The translations under genes and the position numbers were made by a program. DNA of 64,000 bases from Ustulina deusta (taxonomy: Eukaryota; Ascomycota; Sordariomycetes; Xylariales; Xylariaceae): assembly GCA_023159155.1 (NCBI GenBank), contig JAJNNX010000009.1, forward strand, positions 62,001-126,000, given 5' to 3'. Positions 55,691 to 64,000 of this stretch are shown one piece after another. Every line of letters begins with the position of its first letter. Positions within the stretch are counted from its first letter, which is position 1. The notes beneath the pieces were generated by a model, which was given only the letters and a program-made list of their open reading frames with translations, made no database searches and was not told the DNA's origin.

Positions 55691-55837
55691 AAAAGTAACG
55701 TTTCTAGCAAATGCCATATTGAACACCTATACTTGCATATTTACTACGCTCCTGACAGCTTCAATGGCCACTATCACTTTATGGAGTGTGCAAGGATTGC
55801 ATTCTAAATCCCTGTCAGAGGGTTAGTTGATCGGTGT
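55691..55837. other. Downstream region of the F-box gene
   Basis: Short normal-composition stretch between the AT-rich border and the F-box stop codon; no feature recognised. Confidence 0.4.
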
Positions 55838-57340
55838 TCACCAAGGCCGGAGGGAACATCGCGCAAGTCTTACGTCAAAGGTAGCTCGGATTCTCAGAAT
55901 CATATTCCCACTGCTTCTCAGTGTCTGAACAGGCAGATCATCTCTATCCCCAACCCAGTCCAAGTACTCGGATTCCATATGTTGGCTTGTGTAGGGGGAT
56001 ATTGCTTTGAAGCCACAATAATCGACGGCAACGTGAAACCCATCGAGCCTGCCCTCGACAATTAGAGGCTCTTCAGAACCCGGGATAATATAGCCGATCT
56101 CGATATCTTCGCCTTGTTTTGTCTCGAAAGCTAGACCGGAAATAAACTTAGTGCCGAAGAAGCCGATTAAACTGACGTGGATGGCCTCGATATTCGACGA
56201 TGGGAGTTCAATTTCTGCTTGAAATACCTCACGCTTGAGTTCACCGAATTGTCCAGGAACAAGACTGCGCGACGTGATGGACTTCCATACAACGCTAGGG
56301 CTCCCTTCTAAGGTAAGTGGCCAGTCTGACTTCCCTTTTAGCTCGCTCAATCTAGTGAGATCATCGATAGCTTGCGTCAGTGGCCGGACTGTCTGCTTCC
56401 AGATGCGAAGCCGGTTTCGCTCACCAAGGCCGACCAGGTTGTGCTTGATTCGCTCCTTCGATATTCGGTAAAGCTCCCTCCAATCAATACCAGCCTTGTC
56501 AGAAGGTGCAAGCAAAAAGGCATCAAAGAAGAAGTCCAGCTCGCGGCCAGGCCAGAATCTACTCTGGAAGAAATATTGAGAGAGTGGGATGGTGGCTATA
56601 GAGCGCGAAGAAAGGCGGAAGGAGAGAGTATCCTCGGTAGCTACATAAGTAAGGATGATTTCTCTCAACTCCACTGGCAGTACAGAGAATGGGTCAAAGG
56701 ATCCAGCTGACGAGGGGGTGAGAGGTTTCGATTTTTCATTTATTGAGAGTGTATCATCAGTCCTAATCCGTCGTTGAGCCAGTCTAGCCTTCAGCTCGGG
56801 AACCTCGAAGGGATTATGATATGCGCTTGGAATGAGGAGGCTAGATGAGCCCCCAAGGAAAACGAAGCGGCTCCCACCATGGCGCTCCCGCCTACTTCCA
56901 AGGTAAAGCCCACCAAAGTTGTGACCCCAGAGAGGAAGATGCGACGTGTGCGGAACAGAGCGTAAAATACGCCACAGCATCTTCAGATTAACAGGGTTTG
57001 GTGCGGACGCCTGTTCAACTAGCCGCCAGCAGGAATCATGGAAACGAAACCCCCATGCATAGCTTTCTTTCGCACACTCGAGCAGTCCTGGTGGGCTGAT
57101 GCCTCGGATTGTGATCAATGACAGGGGATCCAGATTTAGGTCGTCGAAGCGCTGATGAGCCTTAGGTGGGAGGTAGTTCATATCTTGTTCCCGGTAGAAG
57201 GCAAGCCCAGAAAGCCGCGGCTCATGGCTGTCTGGTCCGAGACAGTAGATGGCCCGATAGTGGCTTGACCATTGGCTGTCGAATAGAATACCCCGACGAT
57301 TGCCTGTGCCGCACAAGCAGCAGGTGAGTGGCACGGGCAT
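55838..57340 (-). CDS. F-box protein with fungal N-terminal Cys motif (DUF7600-like layout)
   Basis: Single exon. I start at ATG 57,340 (MPVPLTCCLCG), giving 500 residues; the frame stays open for 55 more codons upstream, but that part is not protein-like. The N-terminus has CxxC (TCCLCGTGNRRG, residues 6-15), followed by GFRFHDSCWRLVEQ at about 97-110. The F-box lies at about residues 216-260: FDPFSVLPVELREIILTYVA, then LSFRLSSRSIATIPLSQYFF. The C-terminal region (about 340-500) is beta-rich with LIGFFGTKFISGLAFET and GRLDGFHVAVDYCGFKAISP, typical of a large family of fungal F-box proteins of unknown substrate. F-box domains bind Skp1 and direct SCF ubiquitin ligases. It is 148 bp from the AT-rich border and diverges from nothing obvious nearby. 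Confidence 0.85.
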   Translation of the reverse strand: MPVPLTCCLCGTGNRRGILFDSQWSSHYRAIYCLGPDSHEPRLSGLAFYREQDMNYLPPKAHQRFDDLNLDPLSLITIRGISPPGLLECAKESYAWGFRFHDSCWRLVEQASAPNPVNLKMLWRILRSVPHTSHLPLWGHNFGGLYLGSRRERHGGSRFVFLGGSSSLLIPSAYHNPFEVPELKARLAQRRIRTDDTLSINEKSKPLTPSSAGSFDPFSVLPVELREIILTYVATEDTLSFRLSSRSIATIPLSQYFFQSRFWPGRELDFFFDAFLLAPSDKAGIDWRELYRISKERIKHNLVGLGERNRLRIWKQTVRPLTQAIDDLTRLSELKGKSDWPLTLEGSPSVVWKSITSRSLVPGQFGELKREVFQAEIELPSSNIEAIHVSLIGFFGTKFISGLAFETKQGEDIEIGYIIPGSEEPLIVEGRLDGFHVAVDYCGFKAISPYTSQHMESEYLDWVGDRDDLPVQTLRSSGNMILRIRATFDVRLARCSLRPW

Positions 57341-57660
57341 CTTGTTTAACCTTATCTCAATAACTAACGTCGAAGAAATATCCTGCCCATGTAAATCATA
57401 TACAGAGGAAAGGTGGTATTGGAGACATGTATATAAGCTGTGAGAAGTTAATAAGCGACCAAAGAGCGGAGAGCAATTGGCAGCCGCTGACGGCTGCCAA
57501 ATCACAGTCGAATAATCACGTGATACTACAATGGAAGCATCTTGGGGAGACGAGATCGAGGTAGGTATTAATTATACTGTTACAGTCGTCGTATTCTCTC
57601 ATTCTCTCATCAACAAACATGCCATCCAGTAGATACGGCCGAATTGTCAACAGCTTTTTC
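57341..57660. other. Upstream region of the F-box gene
   Basis: The open codons at 57,341-57,505 on the minus strand continue the F-box frame but read like leader sequence. The remaining stretch to 57,660 has no gene; it holds the F-box promoter and the 3' end of the secreted-protein gene. Confidence 0.45.
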
Positions 57661-58247
57661 TCAGCCATCGAGGCCGTCGATGTAATAACAATCGGTACCC
57701 GATCCCGCCTGGAAGGTCTTCTCTCCTAGGGATCCGATGAATTCGCAAAGCTCTCCTTTCCTGAAGTTAACACCGTGGCAAAACCAGTAGTCGTCATTGC
57801 CTTGACGCTTCGCCTTCTCAAAGCTCCCGGTGCACGCATTCATGCAGGTAGAAAGCAAGTCGGCCTTGTCGTTATGTGCCACTCTCTGTTCTGCCTTCGC
57901 GGGTGTGCACGTCGTGTCGCATCGGACGAGGCCTAGATAAGGATTGCCCCAGGCCGTTTCTATTGTAGCGTTGCATTTACAGAAGAGGTCATAGTCGGGG
58001 TACTTCATGCCTCATCAGTCAAGGTTCAACTCATTCATTGCTGTTGTACTTTCCGGATCAGGCGAGCGCGTATGGTATATGGACCCCAAAAGGGAAATAA
58101 AGACTCATGAATACATACCCCAGTCGTCTGGTTGGGCGGCTCTTGACAAGTCGTATTTGTCGATGGGCAGGTTCGCGATGGGACTGCCAAGCCGGTTCCA
58201 GCCATGATCGCTAGGATGGCAGTACACGTTTTGAAAGACAGAGACAT
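57661..58247 (-). CDS. Small secreted cysteine-rich protein (two exons), candidate effector
   Basis: Exon 1 is 58,119-58,247 and exon 2 is 57,661-58,002, joined across a 116-bp intron (donor GTATGT, branch-like CTGAT, acceptor GCATGAAG). The product is 156 residues. Residues 1-21 form a signal peptide (MSLSFKTCTAILAIMAGTGLA), with cleavage expected before VPSRTC. The mature chain has 11 cysteines (first ones at 27, 34, 51 and 53) and N-glycosylation sequons at N31, N39 and N54. No catalytic domain is recognised. Secretion, small size, many cysteines and a position 2 kb from a RIPped block fit fungal effectors, but an odd cysteine count and ordinary secreted proteins of other roles are equally compatible. 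The acceptor was chosen because it is the one that keeps the frame. Confidence 0.75.
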
Positions 58248-60594
58248 GATGGCAAGAGCTAAGTGAATTCGAATTTGTCAATATAAGCAAGGGTCTCTTT
58301 TCTAGAGCTAACAGGTACCTGAGATGCAAGGCTACCAATATTTTCCATTCTTGAACTTCAGGAATCACTCTGCTTCTTATAGTTCAAGATACACTAGACG
58401 ACTTCACATGTGGTTCAGCCTACACTAACCAACCGTATGAGTAATGCCACCTGTAAATACCCTGCTTATGATCTACATGCATTTACGGCGTCGCATGGGT
58501 TATGGAGGATTGTATATTCTTGCACTAGTCCTAGTACTTTTCCAGCCCAATGTGCAGACCAAACCCAAGTCCCTGCACTCGACATCGTTCCATCATCATG
58601 AGCAATTCTAGTAATTGCGGGTGCCAATCTTCAACCACCATCGACAGATCCTTTCCTCGAACGTTGTGCCAATGTTTTCTTGCAGTGCAGCTTACGGTGG
58701 CCTGAGTGCCGGATCCTTCAAGCAGTACTCCAGGGTTGCATTCGATTCTCCAACACGGACAACACTGGATAGGAGAGAAGGTGCTGCTAGGTACATTGTA
58801 GACTAGCCGTTTTTGCTAAACAACGGTACGAGAGACTAGCTAGCACAGGAATGTTTACATACTTGACAGCTAAAAATTTCGGATCTAACCTTAGTCGAGT
58901 CCTTAGGTGCCGTAAGTACCTAATCTGCTGTACACAGTAGCTACAGTGCTAGCTTCTATCCTATCTACAACTCACAACACAATGGAATACTAGGCAAAGC
59001 CCAATCAGTCTACGTTAGGGGCTCAGTAGCTTGGCGTAAGACTTGCTGATTCATGTGGAAGTCTATATTACCTAATTCGCTGGGCAGGTGTTTCAACAAC
59101 GCCCGCAATATCCATGTACACTATGCGTAGGTACTTGAATACTTAAACGAAATTGGTACCAGACAGTTGTTGCCAAGGAGGAGAGCAATACGAGCGTGCT
59201 TTTTATAGAATAGCAGCAAGCGATCTGTAATTGTCTAGTGTATTCTTTAAGTTAGGTCATAAGTAATTGCCACAAGACTTTTTTCCTACATCAGTCACAC
59301 TCGTTTGGTGATGCATGCCAGGTGCCCAACCCAGAACCTAACATGTCTTCCCCATCAATTTCACAGTCTTGGCAACGAACACGAGAAGCATGTCTCAAAT
59401 CAACCTCGCATTAGTGGACAGCCTTCTAGCGCCGAGCGCCGATGTCGATCCATAGGGCTAGGCAGAAGAATGGGGACGGGAGTCTGGTATTATTGGTCAG
59501 GCTCCCCAGGGTGAAAGTTCGCTAATTCCCATTTCACTCCGTAGTTAGCCGTTATGCTCATAATCTTAAATTTAACAGTTTCCAATGCATACAGGAGCAT
59601 CTTGAGTACGAGACCTAGGTATTTGATCCCGATCATACAAAAAATAATGGCCAAAGAAAAAGGCCATCAATATTCGACGGGAAGATACCGGCCTTCTTCC
59701 TATTGATGGCACCCCTATTGCAGATAACCATACCACAACCAACCCTTCAAAGTGAGTTGATATTCATAGAATTCAAAATGTTTCTTGTTTGAGCGCCATT
59801 TATTCCAACAGCGACAGAATAGCTCGACCCATATTCCAAAGCCATTTTGTTAGCATTTTCATGGTAGGTAGTCAGATTTGCTCTTAATCTTAAGCCTCAG
59901 CATTCTAACGTCGCTAAGCGCGGCACGTTAATGCGAAGCTAGAGCATAACCTCCAGTCTTCCAGGGCATCCGGACTCCCGGTAACGGTTGCATGTCAGCA
60001 AAACTGGTTTCGCTACTAGTACCTAGTATGAGTGCTGTCTACACTACACCTGGTACGCTGACTAATGTTCTGTTTTGTCCTGGAGGTATCTCTTCTCGAG
60101 GTGCTTTGATCGCAAAACCGGCGAAAAAGCTGTTCGATACTTCTAGTTTGACATATTGCATTCGGCACATTGTCTTGTCAACACCAACTTATTGGCTGAG
60201 ATGTTAGGTATATCGGTGAAAACAGCGAGCCGATTTCCGGCAATCTACCTATCTACTTTAGGTTAGGTAAGTCTTGGTAGTCAACATACCTCGGCTCGAC
60301 GTTAGATCTTGCACAGCAATGTCACCACAAAAAGCTTATCGATTAGATCGAGGACCCTGTATCGCATCGCGACTAATGCACCGAGACTCAGGGGCACGAT
60401 CCCAACAAACCAACAAGCCAACAATTTCGGCCGTCAGACTCGATGGCAGATGAGGCTTGTGATCGAGCGGAAATAAGTCATAAAACTATCTCAGCCGGTT
60501 CGTGCCAAGCTACCGTGAATTGGGTATCAAGAGGCACTGCCTTGCTCAGTCTTTAGATCAGAGGTTATTACACTGATCCTCTCACAAGTCAAAT
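58248..60594. other. 2.3-kb intergenic region
   Basis: Normal G/C with several short frames (60-71 codons) on the plus strand; none has a signal peptide, domain or credible splice partner. TACCTA/TAGGTA words recur (for example near 58,915, 59,130 and 60,245-60,270). It contains the hairpin at 59,647-59,710 and presumably the divergent promoters of the secreted-protein and hydrolase-like genes. Confidence 0.5.
59647..59710. repeat. Overlapping inverted repeats (alternative hairpins)
   Basis: GCCATCAATA (59,663-59,672) pairs perfectly with TATTGATGGC (59,701-59,710) over a 28-base loop. The left arm also belongs to a second stem, ATGGCC (59,647-59,652) with GGCCAT (59,662-59,667). The two stems are mutually exclusive. 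No coding context. Confidence 0.6.
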
Positions 60595-61674
60595 ATGGCT
60601 GTCCAAGCTCCGGCCTTCCCGGGTCACACGCCCATTTCAAATCGCATCTTCATCCGGAATGAGAAGAGCGGCTCGGATTCGGAGAGTACTAGGAGAAAGG
60701 CCACGGCGACTGACCCAACCACGATTCTGATTTATGGTTGGGGAGATGGAAGCCCGAGGAATGTCTGTAAGCGAACCATCTGGCCGCCCCTTTTTTTACT
60801 CTTTGGCAGGTCGCATTCACTGACGCCTAAGACAGCCAAATTTTCCGATGGCTATCACGCACTCTTCCCTTCGGCCAGGATTGTGGTCATGATCAACCCC
60901 ATCTTAGCCGCTACAACCCAAACGCTACCAAAGCGGACCGAGTCCGTGCGCCCCATCATTGACGCTTGCTTTCCTACAAGGGACAACGAGTCCGAACGGG
61001 TCATCATGCACATCATGTCAAACACGGGCGGTATCTACGCAGCCGCCACATTAAACGCGTACCGCGAACGCCATGGCGAAGACGCCGCGTTGCCGCATCA
61101 CCTCTGCGTCTCCGACTCCACTCCCGGCTCCTTGAACTTTAATTCCGAGGTCTGGCGATGGAGCCGGGCAATGGCAATGGGCGTGCCCAAATGGTTTCCC
61201 TTGCCCTTCAAATTCACACAAGCGCTCTGCGCCGCCTTCTTATGCATGGCCAATTACCTCGCGCTCGCTGTGGGCATTGGTGCGTATTCAAGCCTCCCGC
61301 GCCCGATCTTGTAATCTCCTTATCTCGCATTCCCCCCCGCGGGTTTCTATGATGCCAGAGCTGGGGATCTCAACTGACATGTTTCTATGCACGCAGAGCC
61401 GTCGGGTGTATACAGCGCTAGGGTTTTCACCGAACATGGTTACGCGACCCCGAAGGCGCTGAGACTGTTTTGTTATTCGAAAGAAGACGACCTGATATAT
61501 TGGGAGGACCTCGAGGAACAGGCTGCCACCGCTAGCAGTAAAGGATACAACACCGTACTGGAAGAATTCAAGGGCTCGCCTCACGTGGGACATATGCGGA
61601 TGCATCCTGAACAATACTGGGGCACTATACTGCGGTGTTGGAAACAAGCTACGGCAACGGATGAGAAGGTATGA
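60595..61674 (+). CDS. DUF829/TMEM53 (PaxU-like) alpha/beta-hydrolase-fold protein
   Basis: Exons 60,595-60,766, 60,836-61,279 and 61,397-61,674 join into 297 residues. Intron 1 (69 bp) has GTAAGC...ACAG with branch CACTGAC; intron 2 (117 bp) has GTGCGT...GCAG with branch AACTGAC. Splicing yields NVSKFSDGYHALF and AVGIEPSGVYSARV. Family features: ILIYGWGDGSPRNV (44-57), a nucleophile-elbow-like MSNTGG (S119), an acid site SKEDD (D236/D237) and HVGHMRMHPEQYW (H268/H271). A hydrophobic stretch at about 188-204 could be a membrane helix. PaxU, a member of this family, is encoded with the paxilline genes, and many fungal homologues are named after it; no indole-diterpene genes (prenyltransferase, P450) are seen nearby, so a biosynthetic role is not supported. 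Enzymatic substrate unknown. Confidence 0.88.
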
Positions 61675-62200
61675 GAGCTTGAGTTTACCGTCACCGAAAC
61701 CGGGGGGTCTCATAGAATGTCATCACGATAGAACCGTTAGTATATAATTTATGGATATAGACTGTTAGACGGAGTGTACCGCTTAATCGCTTAATGCATC
61801 TGAGAAGAATGAATGTCGGCTCATTCATGGATTCTACTGCTTCCGCTCTCATATTAACCCCCTATTTTTCGGTAAAGGGGGGTGATGAGTAATGACCCAA
61901 ACAAGGGGTGAGTGGCCATGACTTCCAAGGAGGATCACAGTTTATGTTCGCAGCCTAGCACCTTGGTTTGAATAGGTCTTTCGATATGTAGCGCTCATGA
62001 AGCACTGATTTCATACTTAGACCAGTGAGACATGTAACCTTCATTCTAAGTAGCTAGATAGATGTATAAATCATATCCTTCCATCCACGTCTCAATTTTA
62101 TCTGCTCGTCTCGACTTCGAACTTCGGGCGGGAGTATAAGCTAACACCCCCCCTTGCGAACCACCCCATCGCGACCCAGCTAAAAACGCGCTACTAACCC
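61675..62200. other. Intergenic region to the island border
   Basis: No gene seen. At 62,140-62,220 the sequence ACACCCCCCCTTGCGAACCA and following C-rich text resemble the ends of fungal pogo/Fot-type DNA transposons, but no matching inverted copy was found. Confidence 0.4.
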
Positions 62201-63003
62201 CAACCACCTCAATTAAAAATTGTTAAATAACGTAACCGCGTTTAGTTCTTATGTTCTTTTTTTACCCTTATTTTTTTTAGAATTAATTCCTTTTTATTGC
62301 AATGCTTTTATATAGCAACCAATAGCATGCAGTAATTATAGTTCGTACTGTTTAATTTAATACTTCGCAAAAACAAGTAGCTATTTAATGGGGTATTAAC
62401 CGGTTATATATACGCTGCTGCCTTAATAACATTTTAACTAAAAAACAGTTATATTAATACCTTTAGATCTTATTTATATACTTTAAAACTAAACTAGCTA
62501 ATTAGGCTATAGGTTAGACTAAGCTAGGCTTTATATTTTTAATAGTCAAATTTAAGTATATAGCTAAATATATACTATTAGCTTTTAAAAACCCTAAAAT
62601 ATTTAGAAAGTTATAGTATATATGTTTTTTTTTTTATAATCTTGAGCTAAAAATTGCTAAATTAACGTTTATTAGCTATTTGCGCATTAATAAAGCAACT
62701 ATAACTAATATTAAACTATTTTTTAAATATTTTAAAGCTTTTAAACTAGCAAATATATTTTTAAAACAAGTTTTTAATACTAATAAAATAAGTATTGGCT
62801 AAAGCATAAAAAGAAATTATTAGGTTATTTATAAAGTTTTAATATATATAGCTTTAAAAAAAAACGTTAAAAAAAGCAAATAAATAATATTTTTTGAGTA
62901 TATTAGTAATAAAAGTATTGCTTTACTACTGCTGCTTATTTTTAAAAGAATTAATATTTAGAATTAATAGTTTTTAGATATAAATTATAATTTATTTAAA
63001 AAT
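62201..63003. other. AT-rich RIPped stretch
   Basis: No intact frame on either strand. It may be the degraded body of a DNA transposon beginning at the C-rich border near 62,145, but protein motifs are not recoverable. Confidence 0.4.
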
Positions 63004-63274
63004 TATTACGCGTTGAGCAATCACAGAAGGCAAGGCTTCATTCCGAAAGCGAACTTTGCATTAGAATCTAAGTATGAAGAAAAAGGAAAGCTAATTTTAC
63101 AAGGGTGCGTTGCAGGTTCTTTATGGGTGGATTGGTGGGAGGTGTGGGCAGCTGTCAGGTAATTGCCAGGTGCCGGCCAGGTGTAAGTCAGGTGACCTGG
63201 GAATTGAAGATTGCGGTTTGTGTGGCTTGTGGGTTGTAGCCACGCTGCCGGCCACCAGCCACCATACCGTAACT
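63004..63274 (+). mobile_element. Solo LTR related to element B
   Basis: A 271-bp GC-balanced segment beginning TATTACG and ending CCGTAACT, flanked by the 5-bp duplication AAAAT (62,999-63,003 and 63,275-63,279). It shares AAGGCAAGGCTTC and a later GAAAAAGGAAA block with the LTRs of B, plus GCCAGCC-type sequence and TAACT at the end, so it is probably a diverged member of the same LTR group. The 92-codon frame starting here at 63,110 runs out into AT-rich DNA and is not a gene. Strand is given by alignment to the plus-strand reading of B's LTRs. Confidence 0.78.
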
Positions 63275-63279
63275 AAAAT

Positions 63280-64000
63280 TAGCAGTTTAAAATTTTGTTT
63301 AATAAATAAACTTATAATTTTATTATTATTAATTAGCTTATTAATATTTTTATTTTGTTTATTTAAAGCTATTTTAATAATATATTAGTTGTATTAATAT
63401 ATAATAGCTATAACTTATATATAAATAATAACTTTTTATAGCTTTGTTTTTTGAACAAAATATAGCTTGTTTTTTATAAACTATACTATAGCTATATTAT
63501 ATAAACATTAAATATTAAAGTTTTTAGTTTATTAAAAAAAAAGCTTAAAAATAAAATTAAAAAAATATTTAAAAGCTGCTTTAGTATTATATTTTTAAAA
63601 AAAAACATAATTATAGCATATAAATAAGCTTGCAACGCTATTTTATTACTAAAAACTATTAAAAAAACATAAGTAATAGCTAAAATATAGCTAAAAAATA
63701 TCTAATTACTATTATTTTTAAAATATATTATATTTAAAAATAAAAATATTGCTTATAAAGTTTAGCTAATATTTATACTAACTAATCGACTTAAAACATT
63801 TAAATATTAGCTTAGACCAGGCCAAATAAAAATCGCAACACTTATAAAAAACTAAAATTTGCAGTATATAACTCGGAAATTAGCTAAGCATTACCTTTTC
63901 TTTAATAACCTACCGCAAAGGCTGTTTTTTATAAAAGCTAACAAAGCCCTTAACTAGAAAGCTAAAAAAATTGCGATTTTAAAAACATACGTTAAGCTAT
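63280..64000. other. AT-rich RIPped DNA to the window end
   Basis: Same composition as the left desert; no reading frame, terminal repeat or protein motif seen. The last 200 bases keep slightly more G/C. Confidence 0.5.

Noticed and set aside
56235..56710. Plus-strand frames inside the F-box gene
   Set aside because: They are antisense to a well-supported 500-codon gene with an F-box motif.
58105..58368. Alternative minus-strand frame overlapping exon 1 of the secreted protein
   Set aside because: The other frame has a signal peptide, a matching splice donor and an in-frame second exon; this one has none of these.
60595..61674. Indole-diterpene gene cluster suggested by the PaxU-like gene
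   Set aside because: No geranylgeranyl synthase, prenyltransferase, P450 or monooxygenase gene is present in the window, and the DUF829 family is widespread in fungi.

Overview
The window reads as a filamentous ascomycete (Pezizomycotina) chromosome with a strongly two-compartment genome. Most of it (about 1-46,400, 51,922-55,690, 62,200-63,000 and 63,280-64,000) is extremely AT-rich DNA with no intact long ORF. It shows the hallmarks of repeat-induced point mutation (RIP): repeat copies differ mainly by C-to-T or G-to-A, CAA/CAG codons have become TAA/TAG stops, and TpA is very abundant. Two islands of normal composition (about 46,616-51,921 and 55,691-62,200) carry the intact genes. Fungal-style introns of 53-117 bp (GTATGT/GTAAGC donors, CTRAY-like branch sites) support the fungal assignment. 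I cannot name the species.

Left desert, nest 1 (566-16,738). A degenerate LTR-flanked element (A) appears to contain a minus-strand Gypsy element (B, 1134-14,368; two 225-bp LTRs, 5-bp target duplication TATAG). Element B contains a hAT DNA transposon (1830-8271; CAGGGTTGG termini, perfect 8-bp duplication AATATAAT). B without the hAT is about 6.8 kb, a normal Gypsy size. The hAT keeps a recognisable, intron-containing, dead transposase, and one of its predicted introns is filled with about 56 copies of a tetranucleotide repeat.

Left desert, nest 2 (17,552-37,433). LTRs of element D flank about 20 kb that holds a solo LTR (18,126-18,427, TSD TATAT), a plus-strand Gypsy element C (22,237-29,244, TSD TTAAA) with another solo LTR of the same family inside it (24,278-24,565, TSD AAAAC), and a further LTR element E (31,226-36,801). 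Subtracting the guests leaves about 7.0 kb for D. Beyond this, 37,434-46,615 holds a PIF1-type helicase C-terminal relic, a LINE ORF1-like relic, dispersed repeats, and a 2.9-kb irregular AT-rich repeat array bracketed by two 153-bp direct repeats.

Gene island 1 carries, all on the minus strand, a three-exon BTB/POZ protein, a single-exon protein of 678 residues that I do not recognise, and the 3' part of a gene whose 5' end stops at the next AT-rich block and has no in-frame ATG. Gene island 2 carries an F-box protein (minus), a two-exon small secreted cysteine-rich protein (minus, candidate effector or other secreted factor) and a three-exon DUF829/TMEM53 (PaxU-like) alpha/beta-hydrolase-fold protein (plus). 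A third, diverged solo LTR with a perfect TSD (AAAAT) lies at 63,004-63,274.

These genes do not form an obvious pathway. The theme of the window is genome compartmentalisation: nested transposons inactivated by RIP, surrounding small islands rich in fast-evolving fungal families. Splice sites, element boundaries and family names were worked out by reading the sequence by eye; no database search was run.
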